Positions 36,596-46,039 are shown, counted from the first letter of the stretch. The stretch: DNA of 64,000 nucleotides from JAOUJD01 sp963811265 (GCA_963811265.1 CAWEQS010000019.1:124001-188000); one strand, 5' to 3'. The notes: a model not told the origin generated them from the sequence alone. Program-made: numbers and translations.

Positions 36596-37528
36596 TCAGC
36601 CGAGTTCCTTGACCAGCTGCGGCACGACCTCGAACAGATCGCCCACCAGTCCGTAATCGGCGACCTGGAAGATCGGCGCCTCGGGATCCTTGTTGATGGC
36701 GACGATCACCTTCGAGTCCTTCATCCCGGCCAGATGCTGGATCGCGCCGGAAATCCCGACCGCCACGTAAAGCTGCGGCGCGACGACCTTGCCGGTCTGG
36801 CCCACCTGCCAGTCGTTCGGCGCATAGCCGGCGTCGACCGCGGCGCGGGAGGCGCCCATCGCGGCATTCAGCTTGTCGGCGAGCGGTTCGAGCAGCTTGA
36901 AGTTTTCCGCCGAGCCCATGCCGCGCCCGCCGGAAACGACGACCTTGGCGCCCTGCAGTTCGGGGCGGTCGGACTTCGCGATGTCGCGCGAGATGAAGCG
37001 CGATGAGTCCGCGCCGGCAACCGCAGCCACGTTCTCGACCGTCGCGGAGCCGCCCTCGGCGGGGGCGGGATCGAAGTTGGTCGGCCGTGCCGTGATCACC
37101 TTAACCTTGTCCTGGCTCTGGACGGTGGCGATCGCATTGCCCGCGTAGATGGGCCGCGTGAACGTGTCGGGCGACTCGACGCTGATGATGTCGGACACCT
37201 GCGCTACATCCAGCTTGGCGGCAACGCGCGGGAGGATGTTCTTGCCGTACGCCGTCGCGGCGCCCACGACATGGCTGTAGCTGCCGGCCAGCGCGACGAC
37301 CTGCGCCGCGACCGCTTCGGCGAGCCCGCCTTCGAACTGCGGTGCGTCAGCGAGCAGTACCTTGGCAATCCCCGCGATCTTCGTCGCCTGCTGGGCCGCC
37401 TCGGAGGCGTTGTGTCCCACCACGAGCAGGTGGACGTCGCCGCCGCACTTGGCGGCAGCGGTCACGGTGTTGAGCGTCGAGGGCCTCAGCGCGTGGTTGT
37501 CGTGTTCGGCGAGTACAAGAACCGTCAT
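36596..37528 (-). CDS. etfA: Electron transfer flavoprotein subunit alpha
   Basis: A 310-residue FAD-binding subunit. The N-terminus is MTVLVLAEHDNHALRPSTLN. The FAD domain contains VVSGGRGMGSAENFKLLEPL, GASRAAVDAGY, QVGQTGKVVAPQLYVAVGIS, GAIQHLAGMKDSKVIVAINK and DPEAPIF. It pairs with EtfB to take electrons from acyl-CoA dehydrogenases to ETF-quinone oxidoreductase. It follows etfB by 22 bases. Confidence 0.97.
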   Translation of the reverse strand: MTVLVLAEHDNHALRPSTLNTVTAAAKCGGDVHLLVVGHNASEAAQQATKIAGIAKVLLADAPQFEGGLAEAVAAQVVALAGSYSHVVGAATAYGKNILPRVAAKLDVAQVSDIISVESPDTFTRPIYAGNAIATVQSQDKVKVITARPTNFDPAPAEGGSATVENVAAVAGADSSRFISRDIAKSDRPELQGAKVVVSGGRGMGSAENFKLLEPLADKLNAAMGASRAAVDAGYAPNDWQVGQTGKVVAPQLYVAVGISGAIQHLAGMKDSKVIVAINKDPEAPIFQVADYGLVGDLFEVVPQLVKELG

Positions 37529-37550
37529 GTGTGTCTCCGCGCGGTCTGTT

Positions 37551-38300
37551 CTAGAGGACTTTGGCTTCGGTCTTCAGCTTGGCGACCAGCGTCGCCACGT
37601 CGGGCACGCGAGCGCCCGCCTTGCGCGCCGGCGGCTCGCTGACCTTGAGCGTCTTCAGGCGGGGCGTGACGTCGACGCCCAGGTCGGCCGGCTTGACGGT
37701 CTCGAGCGGCTTCTTCTTCGCCTTCATGATGTTGGGCAGCGTGACGTAGCGCGGCTCGTTCAGGCGCAGGTCGGCGGTGATGACCGCCGGCAGGGAAATC
37801 GAAATCGTCTCGAGGCCGCCGTCGACCTCCCGCGTGACCTGTGCGCGACCATCGATCAGTTCCACCTTCGAAGCGAACGTTCCCTGCGGCAGGTCGGCAA
37901 GCGCGGCCAGCATCTGGCCGGTCTGGTTCGCGTCGTCGTCGATCGCCTGCTTGCCGACGATCACGAGATCGGGCTTCTCCTTGTCGACGATCGCCTTCAG
38001 CAGCTTGGCGACGGCGAGCGGCTGCAGTTCGACATCCGTTTCGACCAGGATGCCGCGATCGGCGCCGATGGCCATCGCAGTGCGCAGAGTCTCCTGGCAC
38101 TGCGGCAGGCCGCAGGACACCACGATGACCTCGGTCGCAGCGCCCTTCTCCTTCAGCCGCACCGCTTCCTCGACGGCGATCTCATCGAAGGGATTCATCG
38201 ACATCTTCACGTTCGCGATGTCGACACCGGTCTGGTCGGACTTCACGCGGACTTTCACGTTGTAGTCGACAACGCGCTTCACGGGGACGAGGACTTTCAT
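37551..38300 (-). CDS. etfB: Electron transfer flavoprotein subunit beta
   Basis: A 249-residue AMP-binding subunit, start MKVLVPVKRVVDYNVKVRVK. Conserved parts are MNPFDEIAVEEAVRLKEKG, DLVIVGKQAIDDDANQTGQM and the recognition loop LPAVITADLRLNEPRYVTLP that contacts partner dehydrogenases. It is first in the etfBA operon. Confidence 0.97.
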   Translation of the reverse strand: MKVLVPVKRVVDYNVKVRVKSDQTGVDIANVKMSMNPFDEIAVEEAVRLKEKGAATEVIVVSCGLPQCQETLRTAMAIGADRGILVETDVELQPLAVAKLLKAIVDKEKPDLVIVGKQAIDDDANQTGQMLAALADLPQGTFASKVELIDGRAQVTREVDGGLETISISLPAVITADLRLNEPRYVTLPNIMKAKKKPLETVKPADLGVDVTPRLKTLKVSEPPARKAGARVPDVATLVAKLKTEAKVL

Positions 38301-38429
38301 GGGAGCCGTTGGTGGGTTGGCGTTCTTGGGGTCTGGGACGCGCCGGACGGCGCGCGGTTTGAATCGCGTTCAGCGCTCGATTATACGAACCCTCCCGCGA
38401 CTCCCGCCGCCCCGCGTAGAGGGGGACAC

Positions 38430-38858
38430 CTAGACACGGAATAGCGTCTCGAGCCAGGCCCAACCGCCGCCGACCATGACGTAGCGAAAGCACTTGCCGA
38501 TGGCGAAGGCGGCCGTGGTCAGCCACGGATTGAGCCGCAGCCAGCCCGCCCCCACCGCCAGCGCGTCGCCGACGAGCGGCAGCCACGACAGCAGCAGCGC
38601 CCAGTAACCGTACTTGTGCAGCGTGATGATGACCCTGTGCTGCGCCCGGTTGGGAAGCAGGCGTCCCATCCAGTACGACGTGACGCCACCCAGCGTGTTG
38701 CCCAAGGTGGCGATGCCGATCGCCTGCCACAGCGCGTCCGGGTGCTTGTGGATGACACCGATCAGCACGATCTCGGATCCGCCGGGCAGGACCGTCGCCG
38801 CGATGAAGCTCGCCGCGAACAGCGCGATGAAACCGGACTCGGCGGAAAAGTCGAACAT
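38430..38858 (-). CDS. YqaA-like (DedA/VTT-related) membrane protein
   Basis: 142 residues started at ATG 38858 (MFDFSAESGFIALFAASFIA). The longer upstream frame has unlikely composition. It shows the YqaA features AATVLPGGSEIVLIG, a reentrant-loop region ATLGNTLGGVTSYWMGRLLP, and LLSWLPLVGDALAVGAGWLR. It is related to the DedA/VTT family, thought to move lipids across membranes. It is divergent from putA across 112 bases. Confidence 0.88.
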   Translation of the reverse strand: MFDFSAESGFIALFAASFIAATVLPGGSEIVLIGVIHKHPDALWQAIGIATLGNTLGGVTSYWMGRLLPNRAQHRVIITLHKYGYWALLLSWLPLVGDALAVGAGWLRLNPWLTTAAFAIGKCFRYVMVGGGWAWLETLFRV

Positions 38859-38970
38859 GCGGGCTCCAGAGGGCGCGCGATTGTAGGAGCAGCAGCCCGG
38901 CCCTGCCGTAGAGGACAACCCCGAGGGAGCCGGTGCTAAATTCGAATCGCCTTTCCTCGCTGGAGGCCAC

Positions 38971-41900
38971 ATGCCTGGCGTACTGGAAGCACTGCAGCGC
39001 TTGCCCGACCTCGGCGATCCGTATGCAGATGAGCGGTCGGCCATCCAGCGCCTGCTCGCACTCGGCGAGCCGCCGGCCGAACGCCGCGCGGCCGCACGCG
39101 AACGCGCCCTTGGCTACATCGAGGCCGTGCGCGCCGTTGATCCCGGCCTTCTGTCGGCGCAGAACCTGCTCAATTCGTTTCCGCTCGCCACGCCGGAAGG
39201 CATCGCCCTGCTTCGACTGGCCGAGGCCCTGCTGCGCGCGCCCGACGCCGAAACACAGACCTGGCTGATCGCCGAGAAGCTCGCTGCGTTTCGCTCGAGC
39301 CGGATCGGCATGGACGGCAACTTCGTCACCCGCGTGCTCGCGGCGGCGCTGAAAGCCGCCGGGCACACGGCCGCGGATGCCGACCTGCGCGGGGCCGAGG
39401 GCGACCAGGGTTCCGTGCGTTCCTGGTTCGCGCGCAGCGCGCTGCGTCCCCTCGTCATCGAGGGAATCCGCCGCTTCGGGGACCAGTTCGTGTTCGCCAC
39501 CGACCTGAAGGGCGCACTCGCGCGCGCCGGGCAGCGGCCGGACGCCCGCATCCTGTACTCGTTCGACATGCTCGGAGAGGGCGCGCGCACGCGTCCGGAT
39601 GCGGACCGCGCCTACGAGTCCTACGTCAATGCGCTGTCCGCGCTCAGGGTTGCCGGAGGAGACGACTGGACACTGCGCGACGGCATCTCGGTCAAGCTGT
39701 CGGCGATCCATCCCCGCTTCGAGACAGCGCAGATCGAACGCAGCGACCGCGAGCTGTATCCGCGCCTCGTCGAACTCGGCCGACTGGCGCGCGCGGCGGA
39801 CGTGAACCTGACGATCGACGCCGAGGAGTCGGAGCGACTTGCCCTGCACATCGGCCTGTTCGAACGCCTGATGCGCGAGCCCATGCTCGCCGACTGGCCC
39901 GGTCTCGGACTGGCCGTGCAGACCTACCAGGGGCGCGCGGTGGCCACCGTCGATCGCCTGCTGCAACTGAGCCACGAGTTGCGGCGCCCCATCACGATCC
40001 GATTCACCAAGGGCGCGTACTGGGACGCGGAGATCAAGCGCGCGCAGGAACTCGGAATGCCGGGCTTTCCCGTCTACACGCGCAAGTGGGCGACGGACCT
40101 GTCGTACCTCGCTACCGCGCGTCGCCTCCTCTCCCACCCCGCTCCGGTCTATCCCCAGTTCGCGACGCACAACGCCCTGACCGTCGCTTCGATCGTCGAG
40201 TACGCCGCTGAACTCGCTCCGGGCCGGCGCTACGAGTTCCAGCGCCTGCACGGCATGGGCGATCCGCTGTACGACGCGCTGCTCGCCAACAGCCCCTACG
40301 TGCGCGTCCGCGTCTACGCGCCGGTAGGCGCGTTCCGCGACCTGCTCGCCTACCTCGTGCGCCGGCTTCTCGAGAACGGTTCGAACACGTCGTTCGTCCA
40401 TCAGATCACCGACCGCTCGGTGCCGTCCGCCTCGCTGGTGGAGGATGTGTACGAACTCGCGCGCGCCTTCGTCGCGTCGGACGAGCCTGCGTCCGCGCTG
40501 CCGACCGGGCACGGACTCTTCGGCACGCGCAGGAACTCGCGCGGCATCGATCTTCAGCAGGCGCCGGCCCTGATCGACCTGGCGTCGGCTGTCGAACGCG
40601 CGAGCGACGTGCAGGCGACCTCGATCATCGGCGGCGCGCGGACCGGCCCGGGCGCGGGCGTCCGCAACCCGGCGTCACTCACGCAGGCCATCGGAACGGT
40701 GGCCAATGCCAGCGCGGCCGACGCCGAACGCGCGGTCGGCGCGGCGCTCGCGGCCTTCCCGGACTGGGAAGCGCGAGGAGTCGACGCCCGCGCGGAGATC
40801 GTCGACCGCGTTGCCGATGCATGGGAAGCCGCCCACGACGAACTCGCCGCGCTGGTCGTGCGCGAGGGCGGCCGCACGTTGCTCGACGCGCACCTCGAGG
40901 TGCGCGAAGCGATCGACTTCTGCCGGTACTACGCCGCGGTCGGTCGCGAACGCATGCAGCCTCAGCCGCTGCCCGGGCCGGCCGGCGAATCGAACGAATT
41001 GCGCCTGGGCGGCCGCGGCGTCTTCGTGTGCATCAGCCCCTGGAATTTCCCGCTCGCGATCTTCGGCGGGCAGATCGCCGCCGCGCTGGTCGCGGGCAAC
41101 GCCGTGGTCGCGAAGCCGGCGGAGCAGACTCCGCTCGTCGCTTTCCGCGCGGTGCAGCTGATGCACGAGGCTGGCGTGCCGCCGGACGTCCTGCACCTGG
41201 TCCTGGGCGATGGCGAGACCGTCGGCAAGGCGTTGACGACCGACCCGCGCGTAGCGGGAGTGGCGTTCACCGGATCGGTCGCCACCGCCCGCGCGATCAA
41301 CCGCGCACTCGCGGCACGCGACGCGCCGATCGGCGTGCTGATCGCCGAAACGGGCGGCCAGAACGCGATGATCGTCGACTCGACGGCCCTGCCGGAACAG
41401 GTCACCGATGCCGTGATCTCGAGCGCGTTCCGCTCGTGCGGGCAGCGCTGCTCCGCACTGCGCGTGCTGTTCCTGCAGGCCGAGATCGCCGACTCGATGA
41501 TCGAGATGATTGCCGGCGCGATGCGCGAACTCGTGATCGGCAACCCGGCCGACCCGCGCACGGACATCGGGCCCGTGATCGACGCCGAGCAACTCGCGCT
41601 GCTCGTGCGGCACCGCGCCTGGCTCGGGAAGCACGCGCGCATCCTCCACGAGTGCACGCTGCCGCACGGCCTCGACGGCCACTACTTCGCGCCGGTGGCG
41701 GCCGAGATCGACTCGATCGGCGACCTCGCGCACGAGAACTTCGGTCCGATCCTGCACGTGGTCCGTTACGACAAGCACCAGCTCGAAGCGGTCATCGATT
41801 CGATCAATGCGACGGGCTACGGCCTCACGATGGGCCTGCACACGCGGCTCGACGGACGCGTCGAGCACGTGGCACGGCGCGCGCGCGTCGGCAATCTCTA

Positions 41901-42075
41901 CGTGAACCGCAACATCATCGGCGCGGTCGTGGGCAGCCAGCCGTTCGGCGGCGAGGGACTGTCGGGCACCGGACCGAAGGCGGGCGGGCCGAACTACCTG
42001 CAGCGCTTCTGCGTGGAGCGCACGGTGACGATCAACACGGCGGCGGCGGGCGGGAACGTCGAGTTGCTGGCCTGA
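38971..42075 (+). CDS. putA: Bifunctional proline dehydrogenase / glutamate-semialdehyde dehydrogenase (PutA)
   Basis: A 1034-residue enzyme oxidising proline to glutamate in two steps. The proline dehydrogenase barrel (residues about 130-450) includes GVKLSAIHP-like VKLSAIHPRFE, the RFTKGAYWDAEIKRAQELG segment and the YEFQRLHGMGDPLYDALLAN signature. The aldehyde dehydrogenase half (about 530-1030) has CISPWNFPLAIFGGQIAAAL, TGSVATARAINRAL and the catalytic cysteine in FRSCGQRCSALRVL (about residue 827). There is no N-terminal ribbon-helix-helix domain, so unlike E. coli PutA it cannot repress its own gene. No separate regulator lies next to it. Confidence 0.96.
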   Translation: MPGVLEALQRLPDLGDPYADERSAIQRLLALGEPPAERRAAARERALGYIEAVRAVDPGLLSAQNLLNSFPLATPEGIALLRLAEALLRAPDAETQTWLIAEKLAAFRSSRIGMDGNFVTRVLAAALKAAGHTAADADLRGAEGDQGSVRSWFARSALRPLVIEGIRRFGDQFVFATDLKGALARAGQRPDARILYSFDMLGEGARTRPDADRAYESYVNALSALRVAGGDDWTLRDGISVKLSAIHPRFETAQIERSDRELYPRLVELGRLARAADVNLTIDAEESERLALHIGLFERLMREPMLADWPGLGLAVQTYQGRAVATVDRLLQLSHELRRPITIRFTKGAYWDAEIKRAQELGMPGFPVYTRKWATDLSYLATARRLLSHPAPVYPQFATHNALTVASIVEYAAELAPGRRYEFQRLHGMGDPLYDALLANSPYVRVRVYAPVGAFRDLLAYLVRRLLENGSNTSFVHQITDRSVPSASLVEDVYELARAFVASDEPASALPTGHGLFGTRRNSRGIDLQQAPALIDLASAVERASDVQATSIIGGARTGPGAGVRNPASLTQAIGTVANASAADAERAVGAALAAFPDWEARGVDARAEIVDRVADAWEAAHDELAALVVREGGRTLLDAHLEVREAIDFCRYYAAVGRERMQPQPLPGPAGESNELRLGGRGVFVCISPWNFPLAIFGGQIAAALVAGNAVVAKPAEQTPLVAFRAVQLMHEAGVPPDVLHLVLGDGETVGKALTTDPRVAGVAFTGSVATARAINRALAARDAPIGVLIAETGGQNAMIVDSTALPEQVTDAVISSAFRSCGQRCSALRVLFLQAEIADSMIEMIAGAMRELVIGNPADPRTDIGPVIDAEQLALLVRHRAWLGKHARILHECTLPHGLDGHYFAPVAAEIDSIGDLAHENFGPILHVVRYDKHQLEAVIDSINATGYGLTMGLHTRLDGRVEHVARRARVGNLYVNRNIIGAVVGSQPFGGEGLSGTGPKAGGPNYLQRFCVERTVTINTAAAGGNVELLA

Positions 42076-42102
42076 GAGCATCGCGGCGGCATGGCGGCAG
42101 CT

Positions 42103-42335
42103 GCGCGGCAGGCGGAATCGCGCCGACGCGGCTGGTGCGGCGGTCAGCGCTGCGCGCTGACTCCGCTGCGCTGCTCCCCGAGGGCCGTGCGGCGTAACTC
42201 GCTCTGCGCGCTGCGCGCGCGCCGCTCGGACAGGACGCCGCAAATCAGAAGACGAGCGCGCTGCGCGCGCCGGCCCCTCGGCTGCGCTGCTCGCCGCCGC
42301 ACAAAGCCGCGCCGGCGCGGTTCCGCCTGCCGCGC
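42103..42335. repeat. Long inverted repeat A (about 233 bases)
   Basis: The arm at 42103-42132 and the arm at 42306-42335 are complementary at 28 of 30 positions (core GCGCGGCAGGCGGAA). Pairing continues inward with small bulges (GTGCGGCGG with CCGCCGCAC). An inner pair GAGGGCCG/CGGCCCCTC and a nested palindrome TCAGCGC-TGC-GCGCTGA also occur. No transposase gene is present. It could be a mobile-element remnant without coding capacity or a large transcript-end structure. Confidence 0.75.
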
Positions 42336-42366
42336 GCGAGCGTCGAAACTCGGCAAGCGGCCTCAC

Positions 42367-42550
42367 GGCGAGTGGGTGGCCGCGGCCCCGGCCTTCGGAG
42401 GCGCCGAGCAGCGCAGGCGAGGCCGGGGAGTCGGCCAGCGAGTGCCGTGTGTTGGCCCTCGCTGGCCGCCGGCCTCGTCGAGCAGCGCAGGGAAGTCGGC
42501 GCGCAGCGCCGACCGCCTCCGTAGGCCGGGGCCGCGGCCACCCACTCGCC
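42367..42550. repeat. Long inverted repeat B (184 bases)
   Basis: The arms at 42367-42402 and 42515-42550 are complementary at 35 of 36 positions (start GGCGAGTGGGTGGCCGCGGC). Inside are paired GAGGCC/GGCCTC, then CGGCCAGCGAG/CTCGCTGGCCG around a 15-base loop, so nearly the whole element folds into one rod. A GAGCAGCGCAGG word occurs on both sides as a direct repeat. It ends 12 bases from the stop of the oxidoreductase gene and could act as a bidirectional transcription end. Confidence 0.8.
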
Positions 42551-42562
42551 GCGCGACGCGCC

Positions 42563-44159
42563 CTACCGAAGGTCGCGAACGATCTCCCGCGCCGCGTTGT
42601 GCCCCGGCGCGCCGGTCACGCCGCCGCCCGGGTGCGCGCCCGAGCCGCAGTGGTACAGGCCCTTCAGCGGCCCGCGATACCTTGCATAGCCCATCAGCGG
42701 CCTCATCGAGAACAACTGGTCGAGCGACAACTGGCCGTGGAAGATGTCGCCGCCGACCAGCCCGAATTCGCTTTCGAGGTCGGCGGGCGACAGCGCGCGC
42801 CAGCCGAGCAGCGCGTCGCGGAAGTTCGGGCAGTGCGACTGCACGACGTCGAAGATCGCCTGGACCGCCGGCTCCTTGAGCGTCGTCCAGTCGGCATCGG
42901 GATCGAACTGCTGGCAGAACAGGCTGGCCACGTGCGCGCCGCGCGGCGCGAGCGTGTCGTCGACGACACTCGGGATCAGCATCTCGACGATCGGCCGGGC
43001 CGCGAACCCCTGCGCGACCGCGCTGTGCCAGGCCGCGTCCATGTAGGCGAGCGACGGCGCGAACACGATGCCGCTCGCATGGTGAGGCTGCGCCTGGACG
43101 CCGGGCATGGCAGAGAAGTCGGGGAGTTCGCGAAGCGCGACATTCATCCGGAACGTCCCCGATCCGCACTTGTACCGCTGCATCGCTTCGTTGAACTCGG
43201 GCGGCAACACGCTGGCGTCCAGCAGTCGCTGGTACAGCAGCTTCGGGTTGACGTTCGCCGCCACCGCGCGCGCACGGACGACCTCGCCGGAGGCGAGTTC
43301 GACGCCGACCGCCGCGCCGCGCTCGACGACCACGCGCCGCACCGCTGCCTCCGTCGTGACCTCGACGCCGCGTGCGCGCGCTTCCGCCGCCATCGCCTGC
43401 GTGATGGCCCCCATGCCGCCGATCGCATGGCCCCACTTGCCGGGCTTGCCGTTCACTTCGCCGAAGCAGTGATGCAGCAGCACGTAGGCCGACCCGGCCG
43501 CGTATGGGCTGGCGTAGTTGCCGACCACCGAATCCCAGCCAAGCACCGCTTTCAGCGGTTCCGACTCGAACCAGTGGTCGAGCCAGTCGCCTGCGCTCTT
43601 CGTGAAGACGTCGATCAGGTCGCGCTGCCCTTCGCGGGGCAGCCGACCCATCTGCAGCAGCAACTGCGCCCCGGCGACGAGATCGCGCCAGCCCTCGATG
43701 ACGAAGGGCCCGCCGAGGTTCGGCGGCGTGCGCAGCACCCATTGCTTCAGCTGGTCCGCGAGCCGGTCGAGCCGTGCGTAGTACGCGGGCAAGCGCTCGG
43801 CATCGCGCGGCGGAGAACTTCGAGACTTCGGCCTGTGTTTCAGCGAGATCGCCGCCGAACCTGAGCGAGCGGCCATCGGGCAGCGGAACGAAATTCGAGA
43901 ACGGGCGCTCGACGATCCGCAGCCCGTGCTCGGCGAGCCGCAGGTCGCGGATGACCTTCGGGTTCAGCAGGCTGACGGTGTAGCTGGCCGTCGAGTTGCG
44001 AAACCCGGGGAAGAACTCCTCCGTGACCGCGGCGCCGCCGACCACCGGACGGCGCTCCACCACGCGGACCTTGAGCCCGGCGGCAGCCAGATAACAAGCG
44101 CAGGTCAGGCCGTTGTGGCCGGCGCCAATGACGACGACATCGAGCGAGGAAGACGGCAT
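42563..44159 (-). pseudogene. Phytoene-dehydrogenase-like FAD oxidoreductase, split by a +1 frameshift
   Basis: The gene starts at ATG 44159 with the FAD-binding motif VVVIGAGHNGLTCACYLAA and VVERRPVVGGAAVTEEFFPG. After AEVSKFSA the frame breaks near 43803-43816 and resumes one base on with RDAERLPAYYARLDRLADQL. It then runs to the C-terminal FAD motif LYHCGSGAHPGGGVTGAPGH. Removing one C from the CCGCC run would restore about 530 residues. It resembles NAD(P)/FAD-dependent oxidoreductases of the carotene desaturase/isomerase superfamily, but no carotenoid genes lie nearby and the substrate is unknown. Confidence 0.85.
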
Positions 44160-44218
44160 GCGCGCCTCGAACCCTTCGAGGCGCGCATCTTATCGGCGGC
44201 TGGGCGCAGCCCCCTTGA

Positions 44219-45295
44219 TCAGCGGTAACCGACGCGGTCGAGGATCCGCTGTGCCGCGATCTGGTTCTTGCCGATCGTGGAAATCGGCACGTTTTCCATC
44301 TTCGGCGTGCCGAGCGCGGCAAGCGCGGCGTTGTTGGTCACCGCGCCCTTGACGACGGGCCACTCGTTGTTGCCCTCGGCAAAGTAGGCCTGCGCCTTCG
44401 GGCTGGTCAGGTACTCGAGGAACGCGACGGCGTTCTCCTTGTGGGGCGCGTTCTTCGCCACGCCGCCGCCCGAGATGTTCATGTGCGCTCCCGTGGTCGC
44501 CTGGTTCGGCCACACGAAGCCGACCCGGGACACGACTTCCTTGTCCTTCGGGTCTTCCGAGCGGACGAGCCGCACCCAGTAGTAGGTGTTGGTCAGCGCG
44601 ACGCCGCACTCGCCGGATGCGACGCCCTTGATCTGGTCGGTGTCGCCACCGCGCGGCGGCCGCGCCATGTTGGCGACCATGCCCCTGGCCCACTCCTCGG
44701 TCTTCGCTTCACCCAGGCGTTCGACCAGCGAACCGATCAGCGACAGCATGTAAGGGTGCGATCCGGAGCGCGTGCAGACCTTTCCCTTGTTCTTCGGGTC
44801 GGCCAGTTCTTCGTAGGTGTCGACATCCTCGGTCTTCACCTTCGCCTTGTCGTAGACGATGACGCGCGCGCGGCTCGAGAAACCGAACCAGGTGCCGTCG
44901 TTCGACCGCAGGTTGGCGGGGATGCGCTCGTTCAGCACTCTGGACTGGACCGGCTGGAACAGTCCTTCGACCTGCGCGCGCCACAGGCGCGCCGCGTCGA
45001 CCAGCAGCACGACGTCCGCCGGGCTCGCGGCCCCTTCGGTGCGAAGGCGCTGCAGCAGTTGTTCGTCGCCGAGTTCGATGCGATTGATCTTGATGCCGGT
45101 CTGCTTCGTGAAGTCCGCGTACAGGGCTTCGTCGGTCTGGTAGTGCCGCGCCGAGTAGAGGTTGAGGACCTTGTCCTGCGCGTGGCTGTCGATGGGCGCC
45201 GCGGCGGCCAGGACCAGGCCACCGACCACGGCAGCCTGCATCGCGCGCCGCAAGGCGACTTCGAGGTGTTCCTTCAGGGTCGAGAACCGCTTCAT
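44219..45295 (-). CDS. Periplasmic iron(III)-binding protein (FbpA-like) of an ABC transporter
   Basis: A 358-residue binding protein from ATG 45295 (MKRFSTLKEHLEVALRR). A signal peptide probably ends after DSHA. The mature part begins QDKVLNLYSARHYQTDEALY, the usual FbpA start. The adjacent tyrosines in TNTYYWVRL match the iron-ligand pair of FbpA. Two tandem Fur boxes lie about 100 bases upstream, supporting iron as the ligand. No permease or ATPase gene is adjacent, so it is an orphan component here. Its frame stays open upstream into the NlpC/P60 gene without a stop. Confidence 0.88.
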   Translation of the reverse strand: MKRFSTLKEHLEVALRRAMQAAVVGGLVLAAAAPIDSHAQDKVLNLYSARHYQTDEALYADFTKQTGIKINRIELGDEQLLQRLRTEGAASPADVVLLVDAARLWRAQVEGLFQPVQSRVLNERIPANLRSNDGTWFGFSSRARVIVYDKAKVKTEDVDTYEELADPKNKGKVCTRSGSHPYMLSLIGSLVERLGEAKTEEWARGMVANMARPPRGGDTDQIKGVASGECGVALTNTYYWVRLVRSEDPKDKEVVSRVGFVWPNQATTGAHMNISGGGVAKNAPHKENAVAFLEYLTSPKAQAYFAEGNNEWPVVKGAVTNNAALAALGTPKMENVPISTIGKNQIAAQRILDRVGYR

Positions 45296-45384
45296 TGCAT
45301 CGTCCGTTGTGGTTGGTCCGAGGGTGCCGGCCGGCCCGGGGGCCAGGGGGAGCCCGCGGACCGAACCGACCGCCAGAACGTTAT

Positions 45385-45416
45385 CGCAAATGATTCTCAA
45401 ATGCAAATACTTCTCA
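45385..45416 (-). promoter_or_regulatory. Tandem Fur boxes upstream of the iron-binding protein
   Basis: On the minus strand there are two 15-base 7-1-7 type units, TGAGAAGTATTTGCA (45416-45402) and TGAGAATCATTTGCG (45399-45385), spaced by 2 bases. Both fit the TGATAATnATTATCA Fur pattern well, and the tract is a conspicuous AT-rich island in GC-rich DNA. A TTTGCA / GATAAC pair inside it could be the promoter core, so iron-loaded Fur would block transcription. Confidence 0.75.
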
Positions 45417-45571
45417 TTTGCGATGCATTGACCCTGGTCAACGCAGGGATGACTGCTACGGCTCGGGCAACCGCTCAGGCTGCGCTCCTGAGGATTGGAA
45501 GAGCAGAAGGGGAGCCCGTGGAGGGCGACGTGTCCGGGTTCGCGAGGACGGGACCGGCAGGCAACGGGCTC

Positions 45572-46039
45572 CATCACGCGACGCGCCCCGTTGAAGCGCG
45601 TTGCCCAGTACCGGTCGTCCAGTCCTTCGATGCGCACGCGGCCGTTTCTGGCCGGCGCATGGACGAACCGGCCCTCCCCGATGTAGATCGCGACGTGCGA
45701 GAAGGCGCGCCGAAGCGTGTCGAAGAACACGAGGTCGCCAGGTTGCAGGTCCGCGCGCGACACAGGGTGGCCGACTGCGCTGATCTCTTCAGCGCGCCGC
45801 GGCAAGTCCCGATCGAGGACCGAGGCGAAGACATGGCGCACGAGTCCGCTGCAGTCGAATCCGACATCGGGACTGCTGCCGCCGAAGCGATACGGCGTCC
45901 CGAGCAGCGACAGGGCCTGGACAACGACGTCCGAGCGTGCGCTGTGCGCGCGTTCCTCCGCCTGCGCGACCATGCCGAGCAGCGCCAGCGCCAAGCCGGC
46001 CACGAATCGTCCTGCCCACGACCTTCGATGACCGCTCAT
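45572..46039 (-). CDS. NlpC/P60 family peptidoglycan endopeptidase
   Basis: It starts at ATG 46039 (MSGHRRSWAGRFVAGLALAL) with a signal peptide ending near AQAEE. The domain has the catalytic cysteine in GFDCSGLVRHVF and the histidine in FSHVAIYIGEGRFVHAPARN. It cuts peptide stems in the cell wall. Similarity ends at the usual GARRV near 45575. No stop follows in this frame: it stays open through the Fur boxes and the whole iron-binding gene to 44219. I think this reflects a lost stop or a sequence error and not a true two-domain protein. The end given is where similarity stops. Confidence 0.8.

Larger units (their letters stand above)
42076..42562. other. 487-base intergenic region between putA and the FAD oxidoreductase
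   Basis: It lies between convergent genes. It contains no believable protein gene. The short open frames in it have the compositional bias of GC repeats. It is almost entirely made of two long imperfect hairpins (42103-42335 and 42367-42550, listed separately), rich in GCGCTGCGC-type words. Confidence 0.8.

Noticed and set aside
42076..42562. CRISPR array
   Set aside because: The repeats are inverted, not regularly spaced direct repeats with unique spacers, and no cas gene is present.
42091..42879. Short and medium frames in the putA downstream spacer
   Set aside because: They consist of GC-repeat translations over two long inverted repeats and run antisense into the oxidoreductase gene.
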